Shown: positions 8,557 to 19,513 of the stretch, in pieces | Layout of the letters: each line of letters starts with the position of its first letter | How positions within the stretch are numbered: position 1 is the first letter of the stretch | Source of the DNA: Acidobacteriota bacterium | GTDB lineage: Bacteria > Acidobacteriota > Blastocatellia > Pyrinomonadales > Pyrinomonadaceae | DNA length: 64,000 bases | Direction of reading: 5' to 3' | NCBI GenBank assembly: GCA_003223935.1 | Contig: QHXQ01000051.1 | Location: 1 to 64,000 of the forward strand | The notes under the pieces: generated by a model | Told to the model about the DNA's origin: nothing | Database searches by the model: none | What the model saw: only the letters and a program-made list of their open reading frames with translations | Position numbers and translations under genes: made by a program

Positions 8557-8771
8557 TAGGCGACCACAAGCATTAAAGAACAAGGGGGCAGCACGAAAAG
8601 CGTGTGCCTCGTTGGGCGAGAGGCGGCGAGCAGCGCCATGTGGCGCGCCTACTTTCGGGCTGCGGGCCGTTGGGTAACCTCCTCAGCGCGGCAGACGGCC
8701 GCCGCGCGTGACATGCCTTTAGCAACTGCGATATCTGTGCGCGTTACGGGTCAACTGGATAAGGTGCGACC

Positions 8772-9455
8772 ATGCCGCAAATCTTTCACCGCAGTACCAA
8801 CACGCTGGCGAAACTGAGCATCTTCGGCGGGCTGTTCATACTCGCTTTCGCCGCGTGGTGCTTGGCCGAGATCAATCGCTCGTCTTGGAACACGGGCGCG
8901 TTCGTCGAACGCGAGCAGCCCGTCCAGTTCTCGCACAAGCACCACGTCGGCGACGACGGCATAGACTGTCGCTACTGTCACACGTCGGTCGAAACGTCTG
9001 CATGGGCCGGCATGCCGCCGACCAAGACCTGCATGAACTGTCACGCGCAAATCTGGAACGACAGTCCGTACCTTGAGATCGTGCGCACGAGTTGGCGCAC
9101 TAATAAGCCCATCGAGTGGACGCGCGTACACGACCTGCCCGACTACGTCTATTTCAATCACAGCATACATGTGAACAAAGGCGTCGGTTGCTCGACCTGT
9201 CACGGGCGCGTGGATCAGATGCCGATTGTCTATCAGTACGCTTCGTTGCAGATGGAATGGTGTCTGCAATGTCACCGCGATCCGGCCCGTTACCTACGCC
9301 CGCGCGATCAAGTCTTCAACATGGCGTGGCAAGCGGAGAATGCTGCGGCCGAGAACAAGACTGAGGCCCAACTAGCACAGGGGCGACAACTCTTCAACGC
9401 TTATCACGTCCGGCACAAAGCGATTTTGCAAAGCTGTTCGACCTGTCACCGTTAG
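8772..9455 (+). CDS. actA: Alternative complex III subunit ActA, pentaheme cytochrome c
   Basis: A 227-residue protein with one N-terminal membrane segment ('LSIFGGLFILAFAAWCLAEI', residues ~17-36) and five CxxCH heme c sites: CRYCH, CMNCH, CSTCH, CLQCH and the C-terminal CSTCH. This matches the ActA subunit of alternative complex III, a quinol:electron acceptor oxidoreductase unrelated to the bc1 complex. ActA takes electrons from the Fe-S subunit ActB and passes them towards ActE or a soluble carrier on the periplasmic side. It is the first gene of an unbroken actABCDEF run; actB follows after 20 bases. The five heme sites and the following gene order make this assignment very secure. Confidence 0.96.
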   Translation: MPQIFHRSTNTLAKLSIFGGLFILAFAAWCLAEINRSSWNTGAFVEREQPVQFSHKHHVGDDGIDCRYCHTSVETSAWAGMPPTKTCMNCHAQIWNDSPYLEIVRTSWRTNKPIEWTRVHDLPDYVYFNHSIHVNKGVGCSTCHGRVDQMPIVYQYASLQMEWCLQCHRDPARYLRPRDQVFNMAWQAENAAAENKTEAQLAQGRQLFNAYHVRHKAILQSCSTCHR

Positions 9456-9475
9456 GCTGAGAAGGATTTGAGCAG

Positions 9476-12400
9476 ATGCACATCAAAGACACTCTCCCCG
9501 AACTGTATAAGATTCGCCGGCCGCTGAAAGTAGAGGATGTGCGCAAGCGTTTGGCGGAGAAGCAGGGCAAGGAGTATTGGCGCAGTCTCGAAGAGTTGGC
9601 CGCATCAGACGAGTTCGAGGAGTTGCTGCATCGAGAGTTTCCGCGTCAAGCGGGCGAGTGGGACGACCCCGTAGGGCGGCGCAAGTTTCTGAAGGTCATG
9701 GGCGCGTCGCTGGCGCTCGCGGGGTTATCGGCTTGCGTCTATCAGCCGCCCGAAACCATCGTCCCTTACGTGCGCCAGCCCGAAGAGGAAGTACCGGGCA
9801 AGCCTCTGTTCTTCGCCACCGCGATGCCACACGCGAAGGGCGCGACCGGTCTGCTTGTACGCAGCAACGAAGGTCGCCCGACGCACGTCGAAGGGAACGA
9901 GATGCACCCCGGCAATCTCGGCGCGACCGACATCTTCTCCATCGCTTCAATCCTGACACTCTACGATCCAGACCGCTCGCAGACGATCCAAAATCGCGGC
10001 GACACGCGCCCCTACACAGCCTTCCTCGCAGACGTGCGCACCGCCCTCGACACACTGAAAACCAAACAGGGCGCAGGGCTGCGCTTCTTAACCGAGACCG
10101 TCACGTCGCCCTCGGTCGCGGCGCTGCTCAATCAGATTTTGAAGGCTCTGCCGCAGGCGCGTTGGCACAACTTCGAGCCGGTCGGCGACGGGGCGGCGAT
10201 GGCCGGCGCGCGCCTCGCGTTCGGCCAAGCCGTCAACACCATCTATCGCTTCGACCGCGCCGACCGCGTGCTCGCGCTCGACTCCGATTTTCTTGCCGCC
10301 ACGCCCGGCAACCTACGCTACGCGCGCGACTTCATCGAGAAGCGCCGCGTCCTCGCAGGCAAGGCGGAGATGAACCGGCTCTACGCCGTCGAAACGACGC
10401 CGACGAACACAGGCGCGAAGGCCGATCATCGCTTCGCCGTCAAGCCGAGTGAGTTAGAAACGTTCGCGCGTGCGCTCGCTCCCATGCTCAATGTGAAAGG
10501 CATCACTGCACCGAGCGGCTCTGTGCCGCACGCCGATAAGCTGCAAGCGATTGCCAAAGACCTGCAAAGCGCGCGCGGTAAATCAATCGTGATTCCGGGC
10601 GATTATGCGCCGCCCGTCATTCATGCGCTGGCGCACGCGATGAACGACGCGCTCGGCAACGTCGGGCAAACAGTCGTCTATACCGATCCGATTGCGTTCG
10701 GGCCAAACGATCAGTTGACCGATCAGATCGAAGACTTGCGCGCGCTCGTCAACGACATAGACGCCGGTCAAGTCGAGATGCTGATCATCGTCGGCGGCAA
10801 TCCGGTCTATAACGCGCCGGCCGATTTTCAGTTCCGCGAGCGTTTGAAGAAGCTGAACGAGCAGAAGAAGCTGACCGCGCATTTGGGTCTCCATTTCGAC
10901 GAGACTTCCGAATGGTGTCTGTGGCACGTGCCCGAAGCGCACTTCCTCGAAGCATGGGGCGATGCACGCGCCTACGACGGCACGGTCTCGATCATGCAAC
11001 CGCTCATCGCGCCGCTCTATCGCGGGCGTAGCGCACTCGAATTCTTGACCGCCTTCACCGACACACCCGAAAAGAGCGGCTACGACCTATTGCGCGACTA
11101 CTGGCGCACGCAGCCACAGATGTCCGGCGACTTCGAGCACACTTGGCGACGCGCGGTTCACGACGGCATCATCGCGGGCACGGCGGCGAAAGAGAAGACG
11201 GTCGCGCTCAACACCAACTGGGCGAGTCAGCCCGCAGCCGCGAGCGCGCAGACGACGGGCGGCGGTCAGTTCGAGATCGTCTTTCGTCCAGACCCGTCCA
11301 TCTACGACGGGCGACACGCGAATAACGGCTGGCTGCAAGAGTTGCCGAAGCCTCTGACGAAGTTGTGTTGGGACAACGCGGCGCTCGTCAGCCCAACGAC
11401 CGCGCGGCAACTCTTCAATCTCGGCAGCGAAGAGGCGACTGCGACCTACAAGGGCATCGAGTACATGGCTCCGGTCATCAAGCTGAGCTTTCGCAATCAG
11501 ACGATCAACGCGCCGGTCTTCATCATGGCGGGGCAGCCCGATGGCGTCGTCACGTTGCATCTCGGCTACGGACGCACGCGCGTCGGGCGCGTCGGCGCGG
11601 GCACGACGCAGCAGCCCGTCGGCTTCAACGCCTACGCCTTGCGCTTCGCCGATGCGCCTTGGTACGCCGCAGGCGCAGACGTGAAAACAACCGGCGACAC
11701 GTATCAACTCGTCGGCACGCAACTCCATTTCAATATGGAAGGGCGCGACATCGTCATCTCCAAGACGCTCGACGAGTACCTGCACCACCCGAATGAGAAA
11801 CCGGAGATCGTGCGCGAGGGCGCGAGCACGCAACCCGAAGAAGGGACGACGCGCCCGCTCGGTGAAGGCATCGGCACGGAGAAGCACGAAGAGCCGGGGC
11901 CGAACGACACGCTCTACACAGGTTTCTCTTACAACGGCTACAAATGGGGCATGGTGATTGACACGACCGCGTGCGTCGGTTGCAACTCGTGCATCATCGC
12001 TTGTCAATCGGAGAACAACATTCCGGTCGTCGGCAAAGAACAGGTCGCGCGCCGCCGCGAGATGCACTGGCTCAGAGTTGATGCTTACTTCAAAGGTCTG
12101 GCTGAAAATCCCGATGGTGTTTACTTCATGCCCGTGCCTTGCATGCACTGCGAGAACGCGCCGTGCGAGCCGGTCTGTCCGGTGAACGCGACCGTGCACG
12201 ACGCCGAAGGCACGAACAACATGGTCTATAACCGTTGCGTCGGCACGCGCTATTGCTCGAACAACTGTCCGTACAAGGTGCGCCGCTTCAACTTCCTGCT
12301 CTTCCAAGATTGGACGACGCCCTCTCTGAAGTTGATGCGCAACCCGGAAGTCTCTGTGCGCTCGCGCGGCGTGATGGAGAAATGCACCTACTGCATCCAG

Positions 12401-12658
12401 CGCATCCAGAACGCGAAGATTGATTCGGAGCGCGAGAACGGGCGGCAAGTGCGCGACGGCGAGATCGTCACGGCTTGTCAATCGTCTTGTCCGACCAATG
12501 CGATCATCTTCGGCAACCTAAACGATCAGGCGAGCGGCGTCTCGAAATGGCAACGTGAGCCGCGCAACTACTCTCTGCTCGCGGAACTGAACACGCGCCC
12601 GCGCACGACTTATCTGTCGGCCTTGCGCAACCCGAACCCGGAGATTCAAGGGACTTAA
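9476..12658 (+). CDS. actB: Alternative complex III subunit ActB, molybdopterin-oxidoreductase-like Fe-S protein
   Basis: This 1060-residue protein fuses a molybdopterin-oxidoreductase-like region (about residues 90-780) to a ferredoxin-type region (about 820-1030), as in ActB. The Cys clusters are visible: '[16 protein letters not shown]', '[14 protein letters not shown]', '[12 protein letters not shown]' and 'CTYCIQR...CQSSCP', enough for 4Fe-4S/3Fe-4S centres. Residues 68-87 read '[12 protein letters not shown]...LSAC': a twin-arginine motif followed by a lipobox, implying Tat export and lipid attachment at Cys87. An N-terminal extension of ~65 residues precedes it, as is usual in ActB. 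'gaagga' lies upstream of the ATG. ActB receives electrons from quinol oxidised at ActC. In known ACIII the Mo-like domain holds no cofactor. Confidence 0.96.
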   Translation: MHIKDTLPELYKIRRPLKVEDVRKRLAEKQGKEYWRSLEELAASDEFEELLHREFPRQAGEWDDPVGRRKFLKVMGASLALAGLSACVYQPPETIVPYVRQPEEEVPGKPLFFATAMPHAKGATGLLVRSNEGRPTHVEGNEMHPGNLGATDIFSIASILTLYDPDRSQTIQNRGDTRPYTAFLADVRTALDTLKTKQGAGLRFLTETVTSPSVAALLNQILKALPQARWHNFEPVGDGAAMAGARLAFGQAVNTIYRFDRADRVLALDSDFLAATPGNLRYARDFIEKRRVLAGKAEMNRLYAVETTPTNTGAKADHRFAVKPSELETFARALAPMLNVKGITAPSGSVPHADKLQAIAKDLQSARGKSIVIPGDYAPPVIHALAHAMNDALGNVGQTVVYTDPIAFGPNDQLTDQIEDLRALVNDIDAGQVEMLIIVGGNPVYNAPADFQFRERLKKLNEQKKLTAHLGLHFDETSEWCLWHVPEAHFLEAWGDARAYDGTVSIMQPLIAPLYRGRSALEFLTAFTDTPEKSGYDLLRDYWRTQPQMSGDFEHTWRRAVHDGIIAGTAAKEKTVALNTNWASQPAAASAQTTGGGQFEIVFRPDPSIYDGRHANNGWLQELPKPLTKLCWDNAALVSPTTARQLFNLGSEEATATYKGIEYMAPVIKLSFRNQTINAPVFIMAGQPDGVVTLHLGYGRTRVGRVGAGTTQQPVGFNAYALRFADAPWYAAGADVKTTGDTYQLVGTQLHFNMEGRDIVISKTLDEYLHHPNEKPEIVREGASTQPEEGTTRPLGEGIGTEKHEEPGPNDTLYTGFSYNGYKWGMVIDTTACVGCNSCIIACQSENNIPVVGKEQVARRREMHWLRVDAYFKGLAENPDGVYFMPVPCMHCENAPCEPVCPVNATVHDAEGTNNMVYNRCVGTRYCSNNCPYKVRRFNFLLFQDWTTPSLKLMRNPEVSVRSRGVMEKCTYCIQRIQNAKIDSERENGRQVRDGEIVTACQSSCPTNAIIFGNLNDQASGVSKWQREPRNYSLLAELNTRPRTTYLSALRNPNPEIQGT

Positions 12659-12661
12659 ATT

Positions 12662-14058
<1,397 letters not shown>

Positions 14059-14062
<4 letters not shown>

Positions 14063-14607
14063 AGCAACGTAAGGAGCGGCCACCGTTCTATGGTTTAATG
14101 GCCGAGTTCGACAATCCGACCGATGTGGTCGCCGCCACGCGCCGCACGTATGAAGCAGGCTACCGGCGCATTGACGCCTTCTCGCCCTATCCGATTGAAG
14201 AGTTGTCGGAGGCGCTCGGTGCGTTCGGTGTGAAGATGCCGCGCATCGTGCTCGCGGGCGGCATCTTCGGTCTCGTCGGCGGCTTTATGATGCAATGGTA
14301 TCTGTCGGTCATTAACTACCCTTTGAACATCGGCGGCAAGCCCTTGAATAGTTGGCCGGCGTTTATTCCGATCACGTTTGAGGTGACCGTTTTGTGTGCC
14401 GCGCTCGCAGGGATTCTCGGCATGCTCGCCCTAAACGGTCTGCCTGAACCTTATCATCCGGTCTTCAACACGCCGAACTTCGCGCTCGCCTCGCGCGACC
14501 GCTTCTTCCTGCTGGTAGAAGCGCGCGACGCTAAATTTGATCACGCACAGACGGCGGAGTTCTTGCGCAGCTTGGGGCCGCGAGAGGTGACAGATGTGGA
14601 ATATTGA
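14059..14607 (+). CDS. actD: Alternative complex III subunit ActD (DUF3341)
   Basis: A 182-residue DUF3341 protein. The N-terminus ('YGLMAEFDNPTDVVAATR', then 'GYRRIDAFSPYPIEEL') is the recognisable signature of ActD, followed by two membrane segments ('VLAGGIFGLVGGFMMQWYLSVI' and 'TFEVTVLCAALAGILGMLAL'). It is a small membrane subunit that packs beside ActC in the complex and has no known redox centre. Start overlaps the actC stop by ATGA, and the end overlaps actE by 14 bases. The C-terminal soluble tail contains 'RDRFFLLVEARDAKFD', also typical of the family. Confidence 0.95.
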
Positions 14608-15457
14608 GAAAAGCAGAAGGCAGAAGGCAGTAGGCAGAAAGCAGAAGGCGGAAAGCGGCCGGCCGTTATGGCTCGCGCGCCGCCCCGTTGTTATCTGCTT
14701 ACTGCTTACCGCTTTCTGCCTACTGCCTTCTGCTTGCCGGCAAGACATGCAGGATCAGCCGCGCTACAACGCTTATCGGGCGAGCACGACGTTCAGCGAT
14801 GGCGCGTCGGCGCGACCTTTGGTCGAGGGTACGATCCCGCGCGGTTGGTTGCGCGAGGACGAGTTGTACTACACGGGCAAGATGAGCGGCGCGCAAGCGC
14901 GCGCACAAGCCGGCGCAACAAGCACGGCGCAAGCGACCACACCGAACATGCAGGGCAACACGAGCAGCCAACCTTCGGGCGGCAGTGTCACGAATGTGAG
15001 CGGTAACAATGCGGGCGGCAATCTGGGGACGCAACAGGGCGGGCCGGGCAACGCGGCGGCGCAGCAGGACGCGACCATGTTTCCGTTTCCTATCACTCAA
15101 GATGTACTGACGCGCGGGCAGCAGCGTTACAACATCTATTGCTCGATGTGTCATGGCATGACCGGCTATGGCGACGGCATGATCGTGCGGCGCGGTTTTC
15201 GTCGGCCGCCTTCATATCACGATGAGCGTCTGCGCGCTGCGCCGGTCGGCCACTTCTTCGACGTAATCACGAACGGCTGGGGCGCGATGCCCGACTACGC
15301 GGCACAGATTCCGGTGCAGGATCGTTGGGCGATCATCGCTTACGTGCGCGCGCTGCAACTGAGCCAGCAGGTGAACAAGAGCGAAGTGCCGCCGGAGAAG
15401 TTGAATCAACCGCAGGGCGGTGGCGGTCAGACCGAAGGCGGAGGTGAGCGACACTGA
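14594..15457 (+). CDS. actE: Alternative complex III subunit ActE, monoheme cytochrome c lipoprotein
   Basis: A 287-residue protein with one heme c site ('CSMCHGMTGYGDG') in a C-terminal cytochrome c domain (about residues 170-260). The N-terminus is basic ('EKSRRQKAVGRKQKAES') followed by 'VVICLLLTAFCLLPSAC', an export signal with a lipoprotein-like Cys48, though Pro at -3 is unusual. Both the basic part and the hydrophobic core are encoded by the two arms of a heptamer-type inverted repeat, so the signal sequence seems built from repeat DNA. A ~60-residue Gly/Asn/Gln/Ser-rich linker separates the lipid anchor from the heme domain. ActE accepts electrons within ACIII. It overlaps actD by 14 bases and ends in a TGATG overlap with actF. 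Confidence 0.94.
   Translation: MWNIEKSRRQKAVGRKQKAESGRPLWLARRPVVICLLLTAFCLLPSACRQDMQDQPRYNAYRASTTFSDGASARPLVEGTIPRGWLREDELYYTGKMSGAQARAQAGATSTAQATTPNMQGNTSSQPSGGSVTNVSGNNAGGNLGTQQGGPGNAAAQQDATMFPFPITQDVLTRGQQRYNIYCSMCHGMTGYGDGMIVRRGFRRPPSYHDERLRAAPVGHFFDVITNGWGAMPDYAAQIPVQDRWAIIAYVRALQLSQQVNKSEVPPEKLNQPQGGGGQTEGGGERH
14611..14740. repeat. Heptamer-type inverted repeat inside actE (gcagaag family)
   Basis: The left arm (from 14611) consists of 7-base words such as 'gcagaag', 'gcagtag' and 'gcagaaa'. The right arm (ending about 14740) is its reverse complement, with 23 identical bases between 14620-14642 and 14711-14733. Both arms lie inside the actE reading frame and make up most of its signal peptide. 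Confidence 0.9.
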
Positions 15458-16749
15458 TGGCAGCACACGCAGCACACGTGACAGACGCACGCAGCTACAC
15501 GCCGCCCGCCGCGCTTGACAGGTTGGCGGGCACGAGCCTACTCGTCGGTCTCGCCGGTCTCATCTTGCTCGTCATCGGCGGCGCTCTGAGCGCGCTCCAC
15601 GTGTTGCCCTTCGATCTGTCACACGCTTTCCGCGCTTACTTGCTCGGCTACGTCTTTTGGACGGGCATCTCGGTCGGCTCGATGGCGATCATGATGCTGC
15701 ACCACCTGTCGGGCGGCGGTTGGGGCGTCGTGCTGCGGCGCATCTTTGAAGCGGCGACGCGCGTGCTGCCGCTCATGTTCGTGCTGTTCATCCCCATCGC
15801 GCTCGGCATGTACTTCAGTAAATTGTATCCATGGACAATGCCGCAAGTCGTAGCGGAGAGCCACGCGGTCGCGCACAAACATGCGCTCTATCTCAACGCG
15901 CCGTTGTTTCTGCTCCGTTGGGTCTTCTACTTCGCCGTCTGGATCGGGCTGACAGTTCTGCTGAACAAGTGGTCGCTCGAACAGGACACGACGACCGACC
16001 CGCGTCTGCGTCGTTTGTTGAAGGATCGCATGCAGAACGTGAGCGGCCCCGGCATCGTCTTGTTCGGTTTGACCGTGACGTTCGCCGCGATTGATTGGTT
16101 GATGACGCTTGAGCCTGAATGGTTCTCGACCATCTGGGGTTTGCTCATCATGGTGGGTTGGGGCTTGACGGCGCTTGCGTTCGCCATCTGCATCGAGTCT
16201 TACTTCGTCTTAAACAACGCGCGTCTGGGCGAGGTCTATCAACCGCGCCACCTGCACGATCACGGCAAACTGCTGCTCGCCTTCGTGATGATCTGGGCTT
16301 ACTTCTCGCTCTCGCAGTTCTTGATCATCTGGTCGGGCAATCTGCCGGAAGAGATCACTTGGTATCTGCACCGCTTGCGGAGCGGCTGGCAATACGTGGC
16401 GCTCTTCGTCGTGCTGTTCCACTTCGCGCTGCCGTTCGTCATCTTGCTGTCGGCGAACCTGAAGAAGCGTGCGGGCCAACTGATCTTGGTCGCGCTGCTC
16501 GTCTTGGGTGCGCGCATCATCGATCTGTTCTGGTTGATCGCGCCGACCCACATCGTCTTTCCCGGCGCGCAGGGAGCGACGGCGGGCGCGGCGCGCGTCA
16601 TCGCTTACGCGCTCTACTTCATCGCGCCCTTCGGCGTCGGCGGCGTGTGGCTCTGGTACTTCGCGCGCCAACTAAAGACGCGCCCGCTCTTGCCGCTCGG
16701 CGATGAAGGATTAGAGAACGCGCTCGAACAAATACATGGACATCATTGA
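15457..16749 (+). CDS. actF: Alternative complex III subunit ActF, NrfD-like membrane protein
   Basis: A 430-residue polytopic membrane protein with about ten helices, paralogous to ActC and placed where ActF always lies. 'LGYVFWTGISVGSMAIMMLHHLSGGGWG' is the signature of this subunit. It starts in a TGATG overlap with the actE stop, with 'ggaggtga' upstream inside actE. ActF has no bound redox centre and is thought to stabilise the membrane core or help in proton movement. The cluster then continues after 73 bases with the single-TM protein and SCO, so the ACIII and oxidase genes probably share a transcript. Confidence 0.95.
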   Translation: MAAHAAHVTDARSYTPPAALDRLAGTSLLVGLAGLILLVIGGALSALHVLPFDLSHAFRAYLLGYVFWTGISVGSMAIMMLHHLSGGGWGVVLRRIFEAATRVLPLMFVLFIPIALGMYFSKLYPWTMPQVVAESHAVAHKHALYLNAPLFLLRWVFYFAVWIGLTVLLNKWSLEQDTTTDPRLRRLLKDRMQNVSGPGIVLFGLTVTFAAIDWLMTLEPEWFSTIWGLLIMVGWGLTALAFAICIESYFVLNNARLGEVYQPRHLHDHGKLLLAFVMIWAYFSLSQFLIIWSGNLPEEITWYLHRLRSGWQYVALFVVLFHFALPFVILLSANLKKRAGQLILVALLVLGARIIDLFWLIAPTHIVFPGAQGATAGAARVIAYALYFIAPFGVGGVWLWYFARQLKTRPLLPLGDEGLENALEQIHGHH

Positions 16750-16822
16750 CAAGATGAAGGGCACAGGGCGGAAGTCAAAGATGGTTTGAGCGTGATTGAG
16801 ACGTTGAAGAGGTGAATTTGAG

Positions 16823-17413
16823 ATGGCAGTCTTTGGACGAAAAGTGCATGTGACGGAGACGCCGGACGTGCGACACATCACGAACCCGGACGTGATGCAC
16901 GAAGAGTCGGACGTGAGCGTCAAGGGCGTCGCGTTGTTTGTCTTCGGACTAGGCGTCTTCGGCCTCATCACGTGCGGGGTGATATACGCCCTGTTTTGGT
17001 ATTTCGATGTGCGCGAGACGCATAAAGCGGAGAAAGAGTTTCATAGCCCGATGGCGCGCCTGCCGGAAGAACGCCAACCACCGGCCGGCATTCCGCACTT
17101 GCAAGGCGCGCCCGGCGACCGTGCGCTCGACGCGCCCGACACGAAAGACCCGCGCTACGATCTGCAATTGAAACCGCCCGACGAGGAGGGGAAACTGCTG
17201 CGCCAAAAATACGATTGGGATTTAACGCACTACGGTCAGCCCGATCCATCCACAGGCATGGTGCGCGTGCCGATAGATGATGCGATGCAGCGGCTCTTGC
17301 AAAAGGGCTTGCCTGCGCGACCGGCGCAGCCCGGCGACCCATCCGTCATCGGCGGCATGGATGTGCCTTCATATGCGAGCGCAGGGCGACAGACGGAGAA
17401 GCGGGATCAGTAG
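16823..17413 (+). CDS. Single-TM protein associated with the ACIII/oxidase cluster
   Basis: A 196-residue protein with one membrane segment ('ALFVFGLGVFGLITCGVIYALFWYF', residues ~37-60) and a hydrophilic C-terminal part ending 'YDWDLTHYGQPDPSTGMVRVPIDDAMQRLLQKGLPAR'. I have the impression that a similar 'VRVPIDDAM' segment is found in proteins encoded beside respiratory clusters in related bacteria, but I cannot name the family. There is no heme site, Cys pair or known metal motif. Position between actF and the SCO gene suggests a structural or assembly role in ACIII or in its contact with the oxidase; this is inference. 'gaggtgaatttgag' gives a usable ribosome binding site. The stop codon (tag) lies inside the next heptamer-type repeat. 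Confidence 0.75.
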   Translation: MAVFGRKVHVTETPDVRHITNPDVMHEESDVSVKGVALFVFGLGVFGLITCGVIYALFWYFDVRETHKAEKEFHSPMARLPEERQPPAGIPHLQGAPGDRALDAPDTKDPRYDLQLKPPDEEGKLLRQKYDWDLTHYGQPDPSTGMVRVPIDDAMQRLLQKGLPARPAQPGDPSVIGGMDVPSYASAGRQTEKRDQ

Positions 17414-17547
17414 GCAGAAAGCAGAAGGCAGAAAACAGATGATGATTGGCCGGCGCGACAGCAACAAGAATAGGTGGGCAAGCAGGCGCTGCCTACTGCC
17501 TACTGCCTATTGCCTACTGCTTTTGGCCTACTGCCTGCTGCCTACTG
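17411..17547. repeat. Heptamer-type repeat arms flanking and inside the SCO gene start
   Basis: The left arm (17411-17438) contains 'taggcagaaagcagaagg' and supplies the stop codon of the upstream gene. The right arm (about 17490-17547) contains runs of 'ctgcctactgcctac' and encodes the hydrophobic core of the SCO signal peptide. The words are the same gcagaag/gcctact family as in actE, about 2.8 kb upstream. Confidence 0.85.
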
Positions 17548-18359
17548 TTGTTCATGCACAGTACGCGCAGCCGCCGGTGCGGACGGCGACGACGAGCAGC
17601 GCCGCCGCGCCGATCTTGAAGGACATACGCATCGAGCAACATCTGGGTGGACAACTGCCTCTGGATGCGACGTTCCAAGACGAAGCGGGACAGACGGTCA
17701 AGCTCGGCGATTATTTTAATCGGCAGCGACCCGTCGTCGTCGCGCTCGTCTATTACAACTGCCCGATGTTGTGCAATCAAATCTTGGCCGGTCTGATCGG
17801 GAGTCTGCGCGACGTGCACCTCGATCCCGGGCGCGATTTCGATGTGGTCGTCGTCAGCTTCGACGCGCGCGAAGGGCCACAAGACGCGCAGAAGAAAAAG
17901 AAACTCGTCATGGGCGATTATCGCCGCCCCGAGACGGCCGCCGGTTGGCATTTTCTGACGGGCGAGAAAAGTTCGATTGATGCGGTCGCGGATGCTATCG
18001 GTTTTCGCTACGCCTTCGACGCGCAGACCAATCAGTTCGCGCATGCGAGCGGCATCATGGTCGCGACGCCGCAAGGAAAGTTGTCGCACTATTTTTACGG
18101 CATTGAGTATCAGCCGAAAGATTTGCGGCTCGGCTTGGTCGAAGCGTCCGCAAATAAGATCGGCTCGGCCGTAGATCAATTGCTGCTCTATTGCTACCAC
18201 TACGACCCGGAGACGGGCCGCTACGGCCCCACGATCATGAACATCCTGCGGCTCGCCGGCATCGTCACCGTATTTGCGCTCGTGGCTTTAATCCTGTGCT
18301 TGCGCCGCTACAAGCCGCGCCCGCAAGACGCGGCCGCAGCAGGAGGGACGACCCTTTAA
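17439..18359 (+). CDS. SCO1/SenC/PrrC copper chaperone for cytochrome oxidase
   Basis: A 306-residue SCO-family protein. With the start at 17439 the order is a basic N-terminus ('MMIGRRDSNKNRWASRR'), a hydrophobic core ('CLLPTAYCLLLLAYCLLPTVVHA'), a thioredoxin-like domain with the copper pair 'YYNCPMLCNQ' (Cys108 and Cys112) and later 'GKLSHYFYG' giving the copper His, and a C-terminal membrane segment ('IVTVFALVALILCL'). SCO proteins insert copper into the CuA site of subunit II, encoded by the next gene four bases on. The track start at 17277 would overlap the upstream gene by 137 bases and is not needed. The signal peptide is written by heptamer repeat DNA. Confidence 0.92.
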   Translation: MMIGRRDSNKNRWASRRCLLPTAYCLLLLAYCLLPTVVHAQYAQPPVRTATTSSAAAPILKDIRIEQHLGGQLPLDATFQDEAGQTVKLGDYFNRQRPVVVALVYYNCPMLCNQILAGLIGSLRDVHLDPGRDFDVVVVSFDAREGPQDAQKKKKLVMGDYRRPETAAGWHFLTGEKSSIDAVADAIGFRYAFDAQTNQFAHASGIMVATPQGKLSHYFYGIEYQPKDLRLGLVEASANKIGSAVDQLLLYCYHYDPETGRYGPTIMNILRLAGIVTVFALVALILCLRRYKPRPQDAAAAGGTTL

Positions 18360-18362
18360 GCT

Positions 18363-19454
18363 ATGCAGATTCCTTTGCCAAAGATCGATCTGCCGCGTCT
18401 GCCGTTCACGCCCGAACAGGCTTCAACCATCGCCGGGCACGTGGACGCGCTCTATCTCTACCTGATCCTGATCACGCTCTTCTTCTCCATCCTTGTCGTG
18501 GTGTTGATCTTCTACTTCGCGGTCAGGTACAGGCGGCGCACGCCCGACGAAATCCCGCCGCCCGTCGAAGGCTCGCTCGTCCTTGAGACGGTCTGGACGA
18601 TCACGCCGCTCTTGATCGCGATGACGATCTTCGTCTGGGGCGCAAGCCTCTATTTCGCGCTCTACCGCCCGCCGACCGATGCGACTGAGATTTTCGTCGT
18701 CGGCAAACAGTGGATGTGGAAGTTCCAACACACCGAAGGCTTGCGCGAGATCAACGAACTGCACGTGCCCGTCGGCGCGAAAATCAAGCTGACGATGACG
18801 ACCGAAGATGTCATCCACGCTCTGGCCGTGCCCGCGTTCCGCATCCGCGCAGACGTCGTGCCCGGTCGTTATACCTATCTCTGGTTCGAGGCGACGAAGA
18901 CCGGCCGCTTCCACCTATTCTGCACCGAATACTGCGGCACGAACCATTCGGGCATGAACGGCTGGGTCGTCGTCCAAGACCCGGCCGAGTATCAGGCTTG
19001 GCTCTCAGGCGGCGCATCGGAATCACCTGCGGCGCAAGGCGAGAAGCTGTTTCAATCTTTGGGCTGCGCGTCGTGCCACAAGATGGACGTGCAGGGGCGC
19101 GGCCCCATGCTCATAGGTCTCTATGGCAAGCCGCAGAAACTCGACAACGGGCAAGAGGTCATCGCCGACGATGCGTACATCCGCGAGTCAATTCTCGACC
19201 CGCAGGCGAAGCGCGTGCTCGGCTTTGGCTCGGTGATCGCTTACATTCATTCGCTCGCCGCGCCGCAAGGTGGCGGCACGGCGAACACGGCCGCGCCCGC
19301 AAGCGGTTCAACGACGACGAGCGGCATCGCGCCCGACACGCAAAGGTCAAACCCTGTCGGCCCAACTTCGCCGCGCACACAACGCAACACAGGCGGCGCA
19401 ATGCAACCGGCGAACGCGAACGCCAATACGCCGCGCGGCACTCCACCGCCCTAG
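18363..19454 (+). CDS. coxB: Cytochrome c oxidase subunit II with fused cytochrome c (caa3 type)
   Basis: A 363-residue subunit II. Two membrane helices at the N-terminus ('[25 protein letters not shown]' and '[22 protein letters not shown]') are followed by a cupredoxin domain with CuA ligands in '[12 protein letters not shown]' and the upstream '[11 protein letters not shown]' His. A cytochrome c domain is fused at the C-terminus with heme site 'CASCHKMD', which makes the enzyme caa3-type. The last ~65 residues are a low-complexity Ala/Thr/Pro/Asn tail. It accepts electrons at the periplasmic face, here probably from the ACIII encoded upstream, and passes them to heme a in subunit I. Confidence 0.96.
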   Translation: MQIPLPKIDLPRLPFTPEQASTIAGHVDALYLYLILITLFFSILVVVLIFYFAVRYRRRTPDEIPPPVEGSLVLETVWTITPLLIAMTIFVWGASLYFALYRPPTDATEIFVVGKQWMWKFQHTEGLREINELHVPVGAKIKLTMTTEDVIHALAVPAFRIRADVVPGRYTYLWFEATKTGRFHLFCTEYCGTNHSGMNGWVVVQDPAEYQAWLSGGASESPAAQGEKLFQSLGCASCHKMDVQGRGPMLIGLYGKPQKLDNGQEVIADDAYIRESILDPQAKRVLGFGSVIAYIHSLAAPQGGGTANTAAPASGSTTTSGIAPDTQRSNPVGPTSPRTQRNTGGAMQPANANANTPRGTPPP

Positions 19455-19513
19455 TTGACGTTCGAGCTTGACGAGCACGTACAGATTTTCAGTCAGTCAT
19501 CCATCGAGGCATC

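Noticed and set aside
8465-8677. 70-codon plus-strand ORF after EamA
   Set aside because: It begins in repeat DNA and crosses the candidate promoter of the act cluster; no ribosome binding site or motif.
8565-8770. Possible riboswitch in the act operon leader
   Set aside because: The leader is GC-rich and can fold, but none of the conserved blocks of classes I know (cobalamin, SAM, FMN, TPP, GEMM) are present.
11087-12481. 464-codon minus-strand ORF
   Set aside because: It lies wholly inside actB in the antisense direction; actB has complete Fe-S motifs. Long antisense frames are expected in GC-rich DNA.
14611-14740. Possible insertion sequence ends (inverted arms)
   Set aside because: The arms are built of 7-base words and enclose only ~70 bases with no transposase; there is no target-site duplication visible.
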